Below are positions 47,011 through 56,675 of a stretch of DNA of 64,000 nt, one piece after another. Below the pieces are notes generated by a model, which saw nothing but the letters and a program-made list of their open reading frames with translations, made no database searches and was not told the origin of the DNA. Numbering within the stretch: position 1 is the first letter of the stretch; each line of letters starts with the position of its first letter. The stretch covers positions 1,910,001 through 1,974,000 of the forward strand of contig JADKHO010000001.1 in assembly GCA_016721765.1 (NCBI GenBank), read 5' to 3'. The translations under genes and the position numbers were made by a program. This stretch comes from Bacteroidota bacterium (GTDB taxonomy: Bacteria > Bacteroidota > Bacteroidia > UBA4408).

Positions 47011-48198
47011 ATGGCTAAAGAAAAATTCGACCGTTCCAAACCACACGTTAACATTGGAACCATCGGTCACGTTGACCACGGTAAAACTACACTTACTGCA
47101 GCAATCACTACAGTTTTAGCTGAAAAGGGATTGTCTGAAGTAAGAGATTTCTCTTCAATTGATAACGCTCCTGAAGAAAAAGAAAGAGGTATTACAATCA
47201 ATACTTCTCACGTTGAATACCAAACACAAAACCGTCACTATGCTCACGTTGACTGCCCAGGTCACGCGGATTATGTGAAGAACATGGTTACTGGTGCGGC
47301 TCAAATGGACGGTGCAATCCTTGTGGTTGCAGCTACTGACGGACCGATGCCTCAAACACGTGAACACATTCTTTTGGCTCGCCAGGTTGGTGTACCTAAA
47401 ATTGTTGTGTTTATGAATAAAGTGGATATGGTGGATGATGCTGAGTTACTTGACTTAGTTGAAATGGAAATCCGCGAATTGTTGACATTCTATCAATTTG
47501 ATGGAAACAACACTCCAATTATCCGTGGTTCTGCTTTAGGTGGTTTGAACAAAGAGCCTAAATGGATGGAAAAAATCATGGAATTGATGGATGCTGTTGA
47601 TAACTTCATTCCAATCCCGCCAAGAGAAGTTGAAAAGCCTTTCTTGATGCCTGTTGAGGATGTGTTCTCTATTACCGGTCGTGGAACTGTTGCTACAGGT
47701 CGTATCGAAACTGGTGTTGTTAACTCTGGTGAGGAAGTTGAAATCATGGGTATGCAAGTGGAGCGTTTAAAATCAGTTGTTACAGGTGTTGAAATGTTCC
47801 GTAAATTATTGGATCGTGGAGAAGCTGGTGATAACGTAGGTTTATTACTTCGTGGTATCGATAAAAAAGATATCCGCAGAGGTATGGTTATCGCTAAACC
47901 GGGTTCAATTACCCCGCACACTGATTTCAAAGCTGAAATCTATGTATTGAAAAAAGAAGAAGGTGGACGTCACACTCCATTCCATAACAAATACCGTCCT
48001 CAGTTTTACTTGCGTACAACTGACGTAACTGGAGAAATCGAGTTACCAGCAGGACGCGAAATGGTTATGCCTGGCGATAACGTAACTATTACAGTTAAGT
48101 TGATTATGCCGGTAGCTATGGACAAAGGCTTACGTTTCGCTATCCGTGAGGGTGGAAGAACAGTAGGTGCTGGTCAAGTGGTTGAAGTAATTAAATAA
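47011..48198 (+). CDS. tuf: Elongation factor Tu
   Basis: 395 residues, full length. G1 GHVDHGKT (residues 18-25), G3 DCPGH (about 80-84), G4 NKVD (about 135-138), switch [14 protein letters not shown], and C-terminal domains 2 and 3 complete to [10 protein letters not shown]. It delivers aminoacyl-tRNA to the ribosome. Only one tuf copy lies in this window. Head of the tuf - trnW - secE cluster. Confidence 0.99.
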   Translation: MAKEKFDRSKPHVNIGTIGHVDHGKTTLTAAITTVLAEKGLSEVRDFSSIDNAPEEKERGITINTSHVEYQTQNRHYAHVDCPGHADYVKNMVTGAAQMDGAILVVAATDGPMPQTREHILLARQVGVPKIVVFMNKVDMVDDAELLDLVEMEIRELLTFYQFDGNNTPIIRGSALGGLNKEPKWMEKIMELMDAVDNFIPIPPREVEKPFLMPVEDVFSITGRGTVATGRIETGVVNSGEEVEIMGMQVERLKSVVTGVEMFRKLLDRGEAGDNVGLLLRGIDKKDIRRGMVIAKPGSITPHTDFKAEIYVLKKEEGGRHTPFHNKYRPQFYLRTTDVTGEIELPAGREMVMPGDNVTITVKLIMPVAMDKGLRFAIREGGRTVGAGQVVEVIK

Positions 48199-48218
48199 AT
48201 AAAGGTTTCTGGTTTAAC

Positions 48219-48271
48219 GTTTAAAGTTTAGAATTTTGTTGGTAAACCCAATCGAATTTTAAACTTTAAAC
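48219..48271. repeat. 17-bp near-perfect inverted repeat after tuf
   Basis: GTTTAAAGTTTAGAATT (48219-48235) pairs with AATTTTAAACTTTAAAC (48255-48271), one G-T mismatch, 19-nt loop. It lies between the tuf stop and tRNA-Trp and could form a transcript hairpin for processing or partial termination. There is no T-run. Confidence 0.6.
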
Positions 48272-48293
48272 TTGAAACCCTTAAAACTAATAA

Positions 48294-48364
48294 ACGGGCG
48301 TAGTTCAAGGGTAGAATAGAAGTCTCCAAAACTTTTGATGGGAGTTCGAATCTCTCCGCCCGTG
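48294..48364 (+). tRNA. trnW: tRNA-Trp (anticodon CCA)
   Basis: Full cloverleaf: acceptor ACGGGCG/CGCCCGT, D stem GTTC/GAAT, anticodon stem GAAGT/ACTTT around loop CTCCAAA with anticodon CCA, and T stem GGGAG/CTCTC with TTCGAAT loop. Discriminator base is G, as expected for Trp. No CCA is encoded at the 3' end (GCAAAA follows). Its place between tuf and secE is the standard one in Bacteroidota. Confidence 0.95.
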
Positions 48365-48450
48365 CAAAAAGATGAGTTAAAGGTTAAGGGTTAAAAGATA
48401 CGGTTGGATTGAAGATAGAAGAACAATTAACAACAAATAAAGAAATTACA

Positions 48451-48645
48451 GTGAATAAAATAAAAGCATATTTTCAGGAAACAAGTCAAGAGCTCTTTAC
48501 AAAAGTATCTTGGCCAACCTGGGCAGAATTGCAAAGCAGCGCAATCATTGTGATGGTAGCATCATTAATTATTGCCATCATTATTTTAGCAATGGATTCA
48601 AGCTTCCGTTTAATTATGGAGAACCTATATAAATTGACGCGATAA
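48451..48645 (+). CDS. secE: Preprotein translocase subunit SecE
   Basis: 64 residues with start codon GTG at 48451. The upstream TTG at 48409 would add 14 non-conserved residues. Motif E-L-F-T-K-V-S-W-P-T-W is the SecE signature, followed by one transmembrane helix (SAIIVMVASLIIAIIILAM). It clamps SecY in the inner membrane. nusG starts 2 bp later. Confidence 0.93.
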   Translation: MNKIKAYFQETSQELFTKVSWPTWAELQSSAIIVMVASLIIAIIILAMDSSFRLIMENLYKLTR

Positions 48646-48647
48646 CA

Positions 48648-49205
48648 ATGGCAACAGCACCTGCAGAACAAGTTAAAAAGTGGTATGTTGTCCGAGCTAT
48701 CAGTGGCAAGGAAAAAAAGATTAAGCAATACATTGAGGTGGAAATCAATCGTATTGGAATGGGCGATTACGTATCGCAAATTTTAATTCCAACTGAAAAG
48801 ATTTATCAAATCAGAAATGGAAAAAAAATCAGTAAAGAACGCCCGTATTTTGGCGGATATATTCTGATTGAGGCAGCTTTGATTGGGGAGATTCCACACA
48901 CGATTAAAAACGTTACCGGAGTAATTGGATTTTTGGGTGATAAAAATGGGGATCCGGTTCCTTTAAGAATGAATGAAGTTAACCGCATTTTAGGTAATGT
49001 GGACGAATTAGCCGATAAAGACGAAGAATTGAATATTCCTTTTATTGTTGGTGAAACAGTAAAAGTAGTAGATGGTCCTTTCAATAGCTTTAGCGGGGTA
49101 ATCGAAGAAATAAACGAAGAGAAGAAGAAGTTGAAAGTAATGGTGAAAATCTTCGGTCGCAAAACGCCTTTGGAATTAGGCTATTTGCAAGTTGAAAAAG
49201 AGTAA
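48648..49205 (+). CDS. nusG: Transcription antitermination factor NusG
   Basis: 185 residues. NGN domain (KWYVVRAISGKEKKIKQYI) and a C-terminal KOW domain (VGETVKVVDGPFNSFSGVIE). It binds RNA polymerase and links it to Rho or the ribosome. The position after secE is standard. Confidence 0.97.
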   Translation: MATAPAEQVKKWYVVRAISGKEKKIKQYIEVEINRIGMGDYVSQILIPTEKIYQIRNGKKISKERPYFGGYILIEAALIGEIPHTIKNVTGVIGFLGDKNGDPVPLRMNEVNRILGNVDELADKDEELNIPFIVGETVKVVDGPFNSFSGVIEEINEEKKKLKVMVKIFGRKTPLELGYLQVEKE

Positions 49206-49209
49206 TAAC

Positions 49210-49243
49210 AAGTTTAAAGTTTTGGGTTTAAAGTTTAAAGTTT
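49210..49243 (+). repeat. Tandem GTTTAAAGTTT motif copies before rplK
   Basis: The 94-bp gap between nusG and rplK carries three overlapping copies of GTTTAAAGTTT, the same word that makes the inverted repeat after tuf. Either low-complexity intergenic sequence or a recurring leader element. Confidence 0.4.
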
Positions 49244-49299
49244 ATAAAGCTTCCACTTTTTGCTAAGAACCAAAAACCAAAGACAATAAACTAAATAAA

Positions 49300-49743
49300 A
49301 TGGCAAAAGAAGTAACTGGCTTTATTAAGCTACAAGTAAAAGGTGGTGCTGCAAATCCTTCACCTCCCATCGGTCCTGCATTAGGTTCCAAAGGGGTGAA
49401 CATTATGGAGTTTTGCAAGCAATTCAATGGCAGAACGCAAGATCAAGCAGGAAAAGTATTACCTGTAATCATTACCGTATATTCTGATAAGTCGTTCGAC
49501 TTTATCATCAAAACTCCTCCCGTTGCAGTGCAACTGATTGATGCCTCTAAAATAAAAGGCGGGTCAGCTGAACCTAACCGTAAAAAAGTGGGTACTGTAA
49601 CCTGGGCGCAAGTAAAAGACATTGCTCAAATTAAAATGCCCGATTTAAATTGTTTTACAATCGAATCAGCAATGAGCATGGTGGCTGGAACTGCCCGTAG
49701 TATGGGATTAACCGTTACCGGAGAGAGTCCTTTAAAAAAATAA
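49300..49743 (+). CDS. rplK: 50S ribosomal protein L11
   Basis: 147 residues, full length. [20 protein letters not shown] is the conserved Pro-rich N-terminal region, and the C-terminal rRNA-binding domain ends [14 protein letters not shown]. Part of the GTPase-associated centre, with L10 and L7/L12. Confidence 0.98.
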   Translation: MAKEVTGFIKLQVKGGAANPSPPIGPALGSKGVNIMEFCKQFNGRTQDQAGKVLPVIITVYSDKSFDFIIKTPPVAVQLIDASKIKGGSAEPNRKKVGTVTWAQVKDIAQIKMPDLNCFTIESAMSMVAGTARSMGLTVTGESPLKK

Positions 49744-49802
49744 TTTTAATTTTTTAGTGTAAGTCGAAAGGCTTTTTACTGAAAATTCAAAATACAAAAA
49801 AG

Positions 49803-50498
49803 ATGGCAAAAATATCTAAAAAAAGAAAAGCAATCCTGGGCAAAGTGGATGCTAACAAGTCATATCAATTGGCTGAAGCAGCTGCCCTGGTTAAAGAAGT
49901 AAGTACTACTAAATTCGATTCGTCAGTTGATTTGGCTGTCCGTTTAGGAGTAGATCCCCGCAAAGCCAATCAAATGGTTCGTGGTATAGTTTCCTTACCA
50001 CATGGTACCGGAAAAACAGTACGCGTATTAGTGCTTTGTACTCCCGATAAAGAAGCTGAAGCAAAAGCTGCAGGTGCTGACCACGTTGGATTGGACGATT
50101 ATATCGCAAAAATTAAAGCAGGCTGGACAGATATCGATGTAATTATTACTATGCCAAGTGTTATGGGTAAAGTAGGTGCTTTAGGAAAAGTTTTAGGTCC
50201 TCGTGGTTTAATGCCGAATCCTAAAACCGGAACAGTTACACTGGAAGTTGGTAAAGCGGTTACGGAAGTAAAAGCAGGTAAAATCGACTTTAAGGTTGAC
50301 AAAGCCGGTATCGTGCATGCTTCAATTGGTAAAGTTAGTTTCGACAGCAAAAAGATTGCAGAAAACGCAAACGAATTGTTGCAAACTATCGGAAAATTGA
50401 AACCATCTAGTGCTAAAGGAGTGTACGTAAAAAGTATCTCTATGTCCAGCACAATGAGTCCCGGTATTGCTATCGATACTAAAGCAGTTAGTTTATAA
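49803..50498 (+). CDS. rplA: 50S ribosomal protein L1
   Basis: 231 residues. Conserved [13 protein letters not shown] and [12 protein letters not shown]. It forms the L1 stalk and in many bacteria represses its own operon; a leader hairpin for that is not evident upstream of rplK here. Confidence 0.98.
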   Translation: MAKISKKRKAILGKVDANKSYQLAEAAALVKEVSTTKFDSSVDLAVRLGVDPRKANQMVRGIVSLPHGTGKTVRVLVLCTPDKEAEAKAAGADHVGLDDYIAKIKAGWTDIDVIITMPSVMGKVGALGKVLGPRGLMPNPKTGTVTLEVGKAVTEVKAGKIDFKVDKAGIVHASIGKVSFDSKKIAENANELLQTIGKLKPSSAKGVYVKSISMSSTMSPGIAIDTKAVSL

Positions 50499-50514
50499 CA
50501 AAAATATAAATCTG

Positions 50515-50529
50515 TCCGCCTTTGGTGGA
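50515..50529 (+). promoter_or_regulatory. Small hairpin in the rplA-rplJ gap
   Basis: TCCGCC (50515-50520) pairs with GGTGGA (50524-50529) around TTT, with one G-U pair. It lies 17 bp before the chosen rplJ start, and contains an in-frame TTG, so it may be a small L10-leader-like element. Weak alone. Confidence 0.35.
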
Positions 50530-50545
50530 TGAAGTGAAAAGTAAA

Positions 50546-51070
50546 ATGAAAAAGTCAGAAAAAAATGAAATGATTGATAGTTTGGTTGAGAAACTAAACA
50601 ACAATTCAAATTTTTATTTAACCGATATATCTGGTTTAACCGTTGAAAAAACAAATGCTTTGCGCAGAAAATGCTTCGAAAATCAAATTTCGTTACATGT
50701 GGTGAAAAACACCTTGTTGCAAAAAGCAATGGAGAAAACAGATAAAGATTTCTCTGAATTGTTCCCCATCTTAAAAGGGTCCACTTCAGTTATGTTTTGC
50801 GAAGTTGCAAATGCTCCTGCAAAACTTATTAAAGCCTTCAGAAAAGAACCAACGGATAAACCGGTATTGAAAGGTGCTTTCGTAAGCGAAAGCGTGTATA
50901 TCGGAAACAATCAATTGGGCGCTTTGGCGGATATCAAGTCCAAAGAAGAAGTTATTGGCGAAATTATCAGCTTGTTGCAATCGCCTGCTAAAAATGTTAT
51001 TTCTGCACTTAAATCAAGCGGAGGTAAATTGGCAGGTATCGTTAAAACATTGTCGGAACGCCCTGAATAA
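50546..51070 (+). CDS. rplJ: 50S ribosomal protein L10
   Basis: About 174 residues from ATG 50546, which matches the usual family start (K-x-E-K-x-x-x-I-x-x-L). A TTG at 50522 would extend it by 8 residues through the leader hairpin. It anchors L7/L12 dimers on the ribosome; the C-terminal helix for that is present. Confidence 0.95.
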   Translation: MKKSEKNEMIDSLVEKLNNNSNFYLTDISGLTVEKTNALRRKCFENQISLHVVKNTLLQKAMEKTDKDFSELFPILKGSTSVMFCEVANAPAKLIKAFRKEPTDKPVLKGAFVSESVYIGNNQLGALADIKSKEEVIGEIISLLQSPAKNVISALKSSGGKLAGIVKTLSERPE

Positions 51071-51142
51071 TCATAAAACAGTAATTTTTTTTAATCAAAT
51101 AGTAATAGTCAAATAGTAATTAACAATTAAAACAAAAATAAA

Positions 51143-51514
51143 ATGGCAGATTTAAAAGCTTTTGCAGAACAGTTAGTTAACCTAACAGTAAAAGAAGTAA
51201 ACGAATTAGCAACTATCTTAAAAGATGAGTATGGTATCGAACCAGCAGCAGCAGCAGCAGTAATGGCAGCACCTGCAGCAGGTGGAGCAGCAGCAGCTGA
51301 AAAAACTACTTTCGATGTAATTTTGAAAGCTAGCGGTGCTAATAAATTAGCAGTTGTTAAATTGGTGAAAGACTTAACTGGTCTTGGCTTGAAAGAAGCT
51401 AAAGATTTAGTTGACGGAGCTCCAAAACCAATTAAAGAAGGTGTTTCGAAAGAAGACGCTGAAAACTTAAAAACTCAATTAACAGAAGCTGGAGCTGAAG
51501 TTGAAGTTAAATAA
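51143..51514 (+). CDS. rplL: 50S ribosomal protein L7/L12
   Basis: 123 residues. N-terminal dimerisation domain ([17 protein letters not shown]), an Ala-rich hinge ([19 protein letters not shown]) and the C-terminal factor-binding domain ([38 protein letters not shown]). Multi-copy ribosome stalk protein. A hairpin follows before rpoB. Confidence 0.98.
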   Translation: MADLKAFAEQLVNLTVKEVNELATILKDEYGIEPAAAAAVMAAPAAGGAAAAEKTTFDVILKASGANKLAVVKLVKDLTGLGLKEAKDLVDGAPKPIKEGVSKEDAENLKTQLTEAGAEVEVK

Positions 51515-51537
51515 GCGTATTCAATAATACAAGTCCT

Positions 51538-51569
51538 GTTTAGACCGTTCCTTTTGGAGAGGTCTAAAC
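51538..51569 (+). terminator. Hairpin between rplL and rpoB (attenuator or processing site)
   Basis: A perfect 9-bp stem GTTTAGACC (51538-51546) / GGTCTAAAC (51561-51569); the inner TCC-TTTT-GGA extends it. There is no immediate T-run. An attenuator or cleavage site at this position is known from other bacteria, where it sets the ratio of ribosomal protein to RNA polymerase subunit synthesis. Confidence 0.7.
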
Positions 51570-51624
51570 TAGTTTGTAGCTATTTTGTTTTACTCATTTA
51601 TTTAAACTTTTAATACTTCTAGTT

Positions 51625-54600
51625 TTGGCAACAAATAAAAAATCTCAAAGAATAAGTTTTTCTTCACTGAAAAATCAGATACCTTATCCTGATTTTTTGG
51701 ATATACAGCTGAAATCATTTCAGGATTTTTTCCAGTTAGAAACTACACCCGAAAACCGTCAGGACGAAGGGTTGTTTAAAGTATTCTCTGAAAATTTTCC
51801 GATTTCGGATGCACGAAATAATTTCGTGTTGGAGTTCATCGATTATTTCGTTGATCCTCCCCGCTATTCCATCGAAGAGTGTATTGAACGCGGATTAACT
51901 TACAGCGTTCCACTAAAGGCGAAGTTAAAATTATACTGTACCGACCCGGAGCACGAGGATTTCGAAACCATCGTGCAAGATGTGTATTTGGGAACAATCC
52001 CATACATGACTCCGAAAGGTACTTTCGTTATCAATGGTGCTGAACGCGTAATTGTTTCTCAATTGCACCGTTCGCCCGGAGTATTTTTTGGTCAAAGCCG
52101 CCACGCCAATGGAACCAAACTTTATTCTGCCAGAGTAATTCCATTTAAGGGTTCTTGGATTGAATTTGCTACGGATATCAACTCTGTGATGTATGCCTAC
52201 ATCGACCGAAAGAAAAAACTTCCGGTAACAACATTGTTGCGTGCCATCGGATACGAAAGCGATAAGGATATTCTCGAAATATTCAACCTTGCCGACGAAA
52301 TGAAGGTGAGCAAATCAGGTATTAAAGCCGCAATCGGCCGCAAATTGGCTGCTCGTGTGTTGAAAACCTGGGTGGAAGATTTCGTGGATGAAGATACCGG
52401 TGAAGTTGTTTCAATCGAGCGTAACGAGGTAATCATCGACCGCGAAACGGTTATCGATAAAGACCACTTGGATCTTATCCTTGATGCCAATGTAAAGTCA
52501 ATTATTTTGCATAAGGAATCAGTTAACTCTGCCGACTATGCAATCATTTATAATACCCTTCAAAAGGATACTTCAAACTCCGAAAAGGAAGCGGTAGAAC
52601 ACATCTACCGTCAGTTGCGTAACGCTGAACCACCGGATGAAGAAACCGCGCGTGGTATTATCGATAAATTATTCTTCTCCGATAAACGTTATGATTTAGG
52701 TGAAGTAGGTCGTTTCCGTATCAACAAAAAGTTGAAAATGGATACTCCGGATGATGTGAAAGTGTTAACCAAACAAGACATCATCGCCATCATCAAGTAT
52801 TTGATTGAGCTAATCAACTCGAAGGCTGATGTGGATGATATCGATCACTTGAGTAACCGTCGTGTACGTACTGTTGGGGAACAATTGTATTCACAGTTCG
52901 GAGTAGGTCTTTCTCGTATGGCGCGAACCATCCGTGAGCGTATGAACGTAAGAGATAATGAGGTGTTTACACCTACTGATTTGATTAATGCTAAAACATT
53001 ATCATCAGTTATTAACTCTTTCTTCGGAACCAACCAATTATCACAGTTCATGGATCAAACCAATCCATTGGCTGAGATTACACATAAGCGTAGATTGTCG
53101 GCACTCGGGCCAGGTGGTTTGAGTCGTGAACGCGCCGGATTTGAGGTGCGTGACGTGCATTACACCCACTACGGGCGTTTGTGTACTATCGAAACTCCAG
53201 AGGGACCAAACATTGGTTTGATTTCTTCACTTTGTGTATTCGCTAAAATTAATCGTTTAGGATTTATTGAAACTCCTTACCGCGAATTAAAAGACGGTAA
53301 AGTGAATTTCAACTTAGAGCCGGTGTACTTAAGCGCTGAACAAGAACACGGAAAAACAATTGCGCAAGCGATTGCTGATATCGACGACAAAGGAAACCTG
53401 CATGCAGTGCGTGTGAAAGCACGTTTTGAAGGAGATTTTCCAGTGGTTGACCCGAATCAAGTGGATTTGATGGACGTTGCTCCAAATCAAATTGCTTCGA
53501 TTGCAGCTTCTTTGATTCCTTTCTTAGAGCATGATGATGCTAACCGTGCCCTGATGGGTTCGAACATGCAACGTCAGGCAGTTCCATTGTTGCGCCCTGA
53601 AGCGCCAATCGTGGGAACAGGTTTGGAGCCTTTAGTTGCGAAAGATTCTCGTGTGTTGATTAATGCCGAAGGTACCGGTGTGGTAGAATATGTGGATGCA
53701 AATGAAATTGTTATCCGTTACAACCGCACTGAAAATGACCGTTTGGTAAGTTTTGATGACGATACAAAATCATACAAACTCACTAAATTCCGCAAAACCA
53801 ACCAAAATACCTGTATCAACTTAAAGCCAATTGTGGCCAAAGGGGAGAAGGTAAGCAAAGGACAAGTTTTGTGTGAAGGATATGCGACTCAAAATGGTGA
53901 GTTAGCACTTGGACGTAACTTAAAAGTGGCTTTCATGCCATGGAAAGGTTACAACTTCGAGGATGCTATCGTTATCAGTGAACGTGTAGTGCGTGAAGAT
54001 ATCTTCACATCCGTGCACGTGGATGAATATACCCTAGAAGTGCGTGATACAAAGCGCGGTTTAGAGGAATTAACTGCTGATATTCCTAACGTAAGCGAAG
54101 AAGCTACTAAAGATTTGGATGGAAATGGACTTATCCGCGTAGGTGCTGAGGTGAAAGAAGGGGATATTTTGATTGGAAAAATTACTCCTAAAGGAGAAAC
54201 AGATCCTTCACCGGAAGAAAAATTATTACGAGCTATCTTTGGCGACAAAGCAGGCGATGTGAAAGATGCTTCGTTAAAGGCACCTCCCTCATTGCGTGGT
54301 GTGGTTATCGATAAAAAATTATTCTCTCGCGTAATCAAGGATCGCAAAACCAAAGCAGATGAGAAACCTTTGTTGAATAAAATCGACGAGGAAATGAACA
54401 AGGAAGTAACTGTTTTGAAAACCAAATTGGTAGATAAACTGTTTGCTTTAACCAATGGAAAAACCTCACAAGGTGTAATGAACAATTACAAGGAAGTGCA
54501 AATTCCAAAAGGTACTAAGTTCTCTCAAAAAGTGTTGACAGGAATTGAGTATGCTAACATCAATCCATCAAAATGGACAACTGATAAGGATACCAACGAA

Positions 54601-55434
54601 TTGATAAAAGTATTGGTGCACAACTACACCATTAAGGCAAACGATATTTTAGGTGCTTACAAACGCCGCAAATTTGCTTTAACTGTTGGAGATGAGCTAC
54701 CTGCAGGTATTGTTCAATTGGCTAAAATTTACATCGCTAAAAAACGTAAGTTGAAAGTGGGTGATAAGATGGCCGGACGTCACGGAAATAAAGGTATTGT
54801 AGCGCGTATCGTAAGAGACGAAGACATGCCATTCTTAGACGATGGAACACCGGTTGATATCGTGTTGAACCCGCTGGGTGTACCTTCTCGTATGAACTTA
54901 GGTCAGATTTATGAAACGGTATTGGCTTGGGCCGGCGAAAAATTGGGAGAACGCTACTTTACTCCAATTTTTGACGGTGCAACCTTAGAAGATATCGATT
55001 CAATTACCGACAAAGCCGGTTTACCGCGATTTGGACGTACTTTCTTGACCGATGGTGGTACTGGAGAGAAATTTGACCAGCCTGCAACGGTAGGTATCAT
55101 TTACATGCTGAAATTAGGTCACATGGTGGATGATAAGATGCATGCGCGTTCAATCGGACCTTACTCGTTGATTACTCAACAACCTTTAGGTGGTAAGGCT
55201 CAATTCGGAGGTCAGCGTTTTGGTGAGATGGAGGTTTGGGCATTAGAAGCATTCGGTGCAGCTAATATCCTACAAGAAATCTTAACCATTAAATCAGATG
55301 ACGTAATAGGACGTGCAAAAGCATACGAAGCCATTGTAAAAGGTGATCCAATGCCAACTCCCGGAATTCCGGAATCATTCAACGTATTGTTGCATGAATT
55401 AAGAGGCTTGGGCTTAAATATTACCTTGGATTAA
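51625..55434 (+). CDS. rpoB: RNA polymerase beta subunit
   Basis: 1269 residues, full length, starting with TTG: the residues after it ([15 protein letters not shown]...[12 protein letters not shown]) align with the usual start, and no ATG is available near it. The rifampicin region ([19 protein letters not shown] and [19 protein letters not shown]) looks wild-type. Downstream catalytic-region motifs ([28 protein letters not shown]) are intact, to the end [11 protein letters not shown]. rpoC does not follow. A terminator sits 17 bp past the stop, and part of its 3' end is repeated at 56298. Confidence 0.97.
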   Translation: MATNKKSQRISFSSLKNQIPYPDFLDIQLKSFQDFFQLETTPENRQDEGLFKVFSENFPISDARNNFVLEFIDYFVDPPRYSIEECIERGLTYSVPLKAKLKLYCTDPEHEDFETIVQDVYLGTIPYMTPKGTFVINGAERVIVSQLHRSPGVFFGQSRHANGTKLYSARVIPFKGSWIEFATDINSVMYAYIDRKKKLPVTTLLRAIGYESDKDILEIFNLADEMKVSKSGIKAAIGRKLAARVLKTWVEDFVDEDTGEVVSIERNEVIIDRETVIDKDHLDLILDANVKSIILHKESVNSADYAIIYNTLQKDTSNSEKEAVEHIYRQLRNAEPPDEETARGIIDKLFFSDKRYDLGEVGRFRINKKLKMDTPDDVKVLTKQDIIAIIKYLIELINSKADVDDIDHLSNRRVRTVGEQLYSQFGVGLSRMARTIRERMNVRDNEVFTPTDLINAKTLSSVINSFFGTNQLSQFMDQTNPLAEITHKRRLSALGPGGLSRERAGFEVRDVHYTHYGRLCTIETPEGPNIGLISSLCVFAKINRLGFIETPYRELKDGKVNFNLEPVYLSAEQEHGKTIAQAIADIDDKGNLHAVRVKARFEGDFPVVDPNQVDLMDVAPNQIASIAASLIPFLEHDDANRALMGSNMQRQAVPLLRPEAPIVGTGLEPLVAKDSRVLINAEGTGVVEYVDANEIVIRYNRTENDRLVSFDDDTKSYKLTKFRKTNQNTCINLKPIVAKGEKVSKGQVLCEGYATQNGELALGRNLKVAFMPWKGYNFEDAIVISERVVREDIFTSVHVDEYTLEVRDTKRGLEELTADIPNVSEEATKDLDGNGLIRVGAEVKEGDILIGKITPKGETDPSPEEKLLRAIFGDKAGDVKDASLKAPPSLRGVVIDKKLFSRVIKDRKTKADEKPLLNKIDEEMNKEVTVLKTKLVDKLFALTNGKTSQGVMNNYKEVQIPKGTKFSQKVLTGIEYANINPSKWTTDKDTNELIKVLVHNYTIKANDILGAYKRRKFALTVGDELPAGIVQLAKIYIAKKRKLKVGDKMAGRHGNKGIVARIVRDEDMPFLDDGTPVDIVLNPLGVPSRMNLGQIYETVLAWAGEKLGERYFTPIFDGATLEDIDSITDKAGLPRFGRTFLTDGGTGEKFDQPATVGIIYMLKLGHMVDDKMHARSIGPYSLITQQPLGGKAQFGGQRFGEMEVWALEAFGAANILQEILTIKSDDVIGRAKAYEAIVKGDPMPTPGIPESFNVLLHELRGLGLNITLD

Positions 55435-55451
55435 TTTGTTTGTTTATTAAT

Positions 55452-55492
55452 AAAAAGAGCCGCTCTGCAGAAATGTAGAGCGGCTCTTTTTT
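55452..55492 (+). terminator. Intrinsic terminator after rpoB
   Basis: A 15-bp perfect stem including flanking A and T runs (55452-55466 and 55477-55491; core GAGCCGCTCT/AGAGCGGCTC) with a 10-nt loop. A strong bidirectional terminator, placed where transcription would normally continue into rpoC. Confidence 0.92.
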
Positions 55493-55560
55493 GCATATAC
55501 GCCAATTAATCTTATAATGTTTGAACTTTTCGTATTATTGATCAAATTTCATGTTGAGCC

Positions 55561-56214
55561 ATGCAGTTCAGACTTCTTTACCTCATACTTATCTTACTGT
55601 TTTTTTCTTGCAAAAAAAAGGAAATGCAACAAGAAAATTCAGGTACTTATTATAAGCATATCCCATATTCGGATAGTTTATTTCCTTATAAATTCAATAC
55701 CGGGAGCAAGTGGATCTATAGGAAAGTTGGCTCAACGAATATTGATGAAGTAACATTGGTTAATTCTGCTCCATCTACCTGCGAGCGGACTCCTTGTCAT
55801 ATTCTTTCCTCAGCCTCTGATACTTGTATTATTACCGATATTTACAATATGACATTTTATTCATCATTTTATAATCGCACAGATTTATTGAGTTTACATG
55901 GGATGTATTTTTCCTCCTTGGGAGATTGGTGCTCAGACCATCCAATTTTTTCAGCCAATTTTATGCCAGTTGATACTTTGTATAAATTATACTTGTTGGA
56001 TTCGCACCTCACATTAAATATTGATACCAATTCATTTACCTCAGTAATAAAAATGCAATGCAAAGGAGATGCCGCAGGTGTCATAATGCATTCTCCAAAA
56101 AACAATGTAATTATCTATATGTGTCCTAATATTGGCATAGTTAAGAAGGAGATTGAGCTAAGTTCTGGTAATATGGAAACATGGGAACTTTTTAGCTATT
56201 CAATAAAAAAATAA
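55561..56214 (+). CDS. Small lipoprotein of unknown function
   Basis: 217 residues. Signal peptide with lipobox LFFSC (Cys17) followed by a Lys-rich stretch, typical of Bacteroidota lipoproteins. The mature part is beta-rich with YKFNTGSKWIYRKVGS, a pattern seen in many uncharacterised lipoproteins from the phylum, and contains five or more Cys. It sits between rpoB and a repeated piece of the rpoB 3' end, so it may have come with a local insertion. Confidence 0.75.
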   Translation: MQFRLLYLILILLFFSCKKKEMQQENSGTYYKHIPYSDSLFPYKFNTGSKWIYRKVGSTNIDEVTLVNSAPSTCERTPCHILSSASDTCIITDIYNMTFYSSFYNRTDLLSLHGMYFSSLGDWCSDHPIFSANFMPVDTLYKLYLLDSHLTLNIDTNSFTSVIKMQCKGDAAGVIMHSPKNNVIIYMCPNIGIVKKEIELSSGNMETWELFSYSIKK

Positions 56215-56297
56215 TAGCTGTAGATAATCTCATATACCATTTTTTATACCCAGTGTATGCCTTTAGCATGCTAATTCCAAGCATAACTTACTTGGCA

Positions 56298-56388
56298 ATA
56301 CCCGAAACATTCAACGTATTGTTGCATGAATTAAAAGGCTTGGGCTTAAATATTACCCTGGATTAATTTGTTTGTTTATTAAAAAGAA
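56298..56388 (+). pseudogene. Second, partial copy of the rpoB 3' end
   Basis: The last 22 codons of rpoB plus its stop are repeated here in frame ([20 protein letters not shown]...), with 5 differences in 69 bp against 55366-55434: three synonymous (ATT/ATA, CCG/CCC, TTG/CTG) and two conservative (S to T, R to K). The match continues 16 bp past the stop (TTTGTTTGTTTATTAA), up to the point where each copy meets a different terminator. There is no upstream rpoB sequence, so it is a non-functional remnant. Confidence 0.93.
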
Positions 56389-56422
56389 CCCCCGTCAGCT
56401 TTTGTTGACGGGGGTTTTTTGT
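56387..56422 (+). terminator. Intrinsic terminator after the rpoB-tail copy
   Basis: Perfect 11-bp stem AACCCCCGTCA (56387-56397) / TGACGGGGGTT (56406-56416) followed by T residues. It differs in sequence from the terminator after rpoB although the DNA just before the two is the same. Confidence 0.9.
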
Positions 56423-56489
56423 TGTTTAAATATACACCTGTACCTCCGCTACATAGGGCAATAAGTGCTTTTCTTAATTTAAAAAATAT

Positions 56490-56516
56490 CCCCCGCCGGC
56501 GGGGGTAGGGGGTGGC
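56490..56516. repeat. GC-rich palindromic extragenic element
   Basis: CCCCCGCCGGCGGGGG (56490-56505) is a perfect 16-bp palindrome followed by TAGGGGGTGGC. It stands out sharply from AT-rich surroundings and looks like a dispersed REP-type element. Only one copy is in this window. Confidence 0.55.
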
Positions 56517-56615
56517 ATTCTACTACATGGAAGAAACCAACTCCATCTCCAAACGATTTCTTGAACCTATTACATCTGGTTTAGTAGGAGTTACAGCAGT
56601 GCAATTTGGTAAAAC

Positions 56616-56649
56616 AAAAAACGCTTTAGAAATTTCTAAAGCGTTTTTT
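56616..56649 (-). terminator. 34-bp perfect palindrome: terminator of the right-hand giant gene
   Basis: AAAAAACGCTTTAGAAA (56616-56632) is the exact inverse complement of the next 17 bases. With its A and T runs it can terminate in both directions; it lies 27 bp after the stop of the minus-strand giant gene. Confidence 0.88.
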
Positions 56650-56675
56650 GCTGAAATAAAATTTGTCAAAGAAAT

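Noticed and set aside
48409..48450. Longer SecE from a TTG start
   Set aside because: It adds residues not seen in SecE; the GTG at 48451 gives the normal 64-residue length.
53010..53130. Rifampicin-resistance change in rpoB
   Set aside because: The cluster region reads as the usual sensitive sequence ([20 protein letters not shown]).
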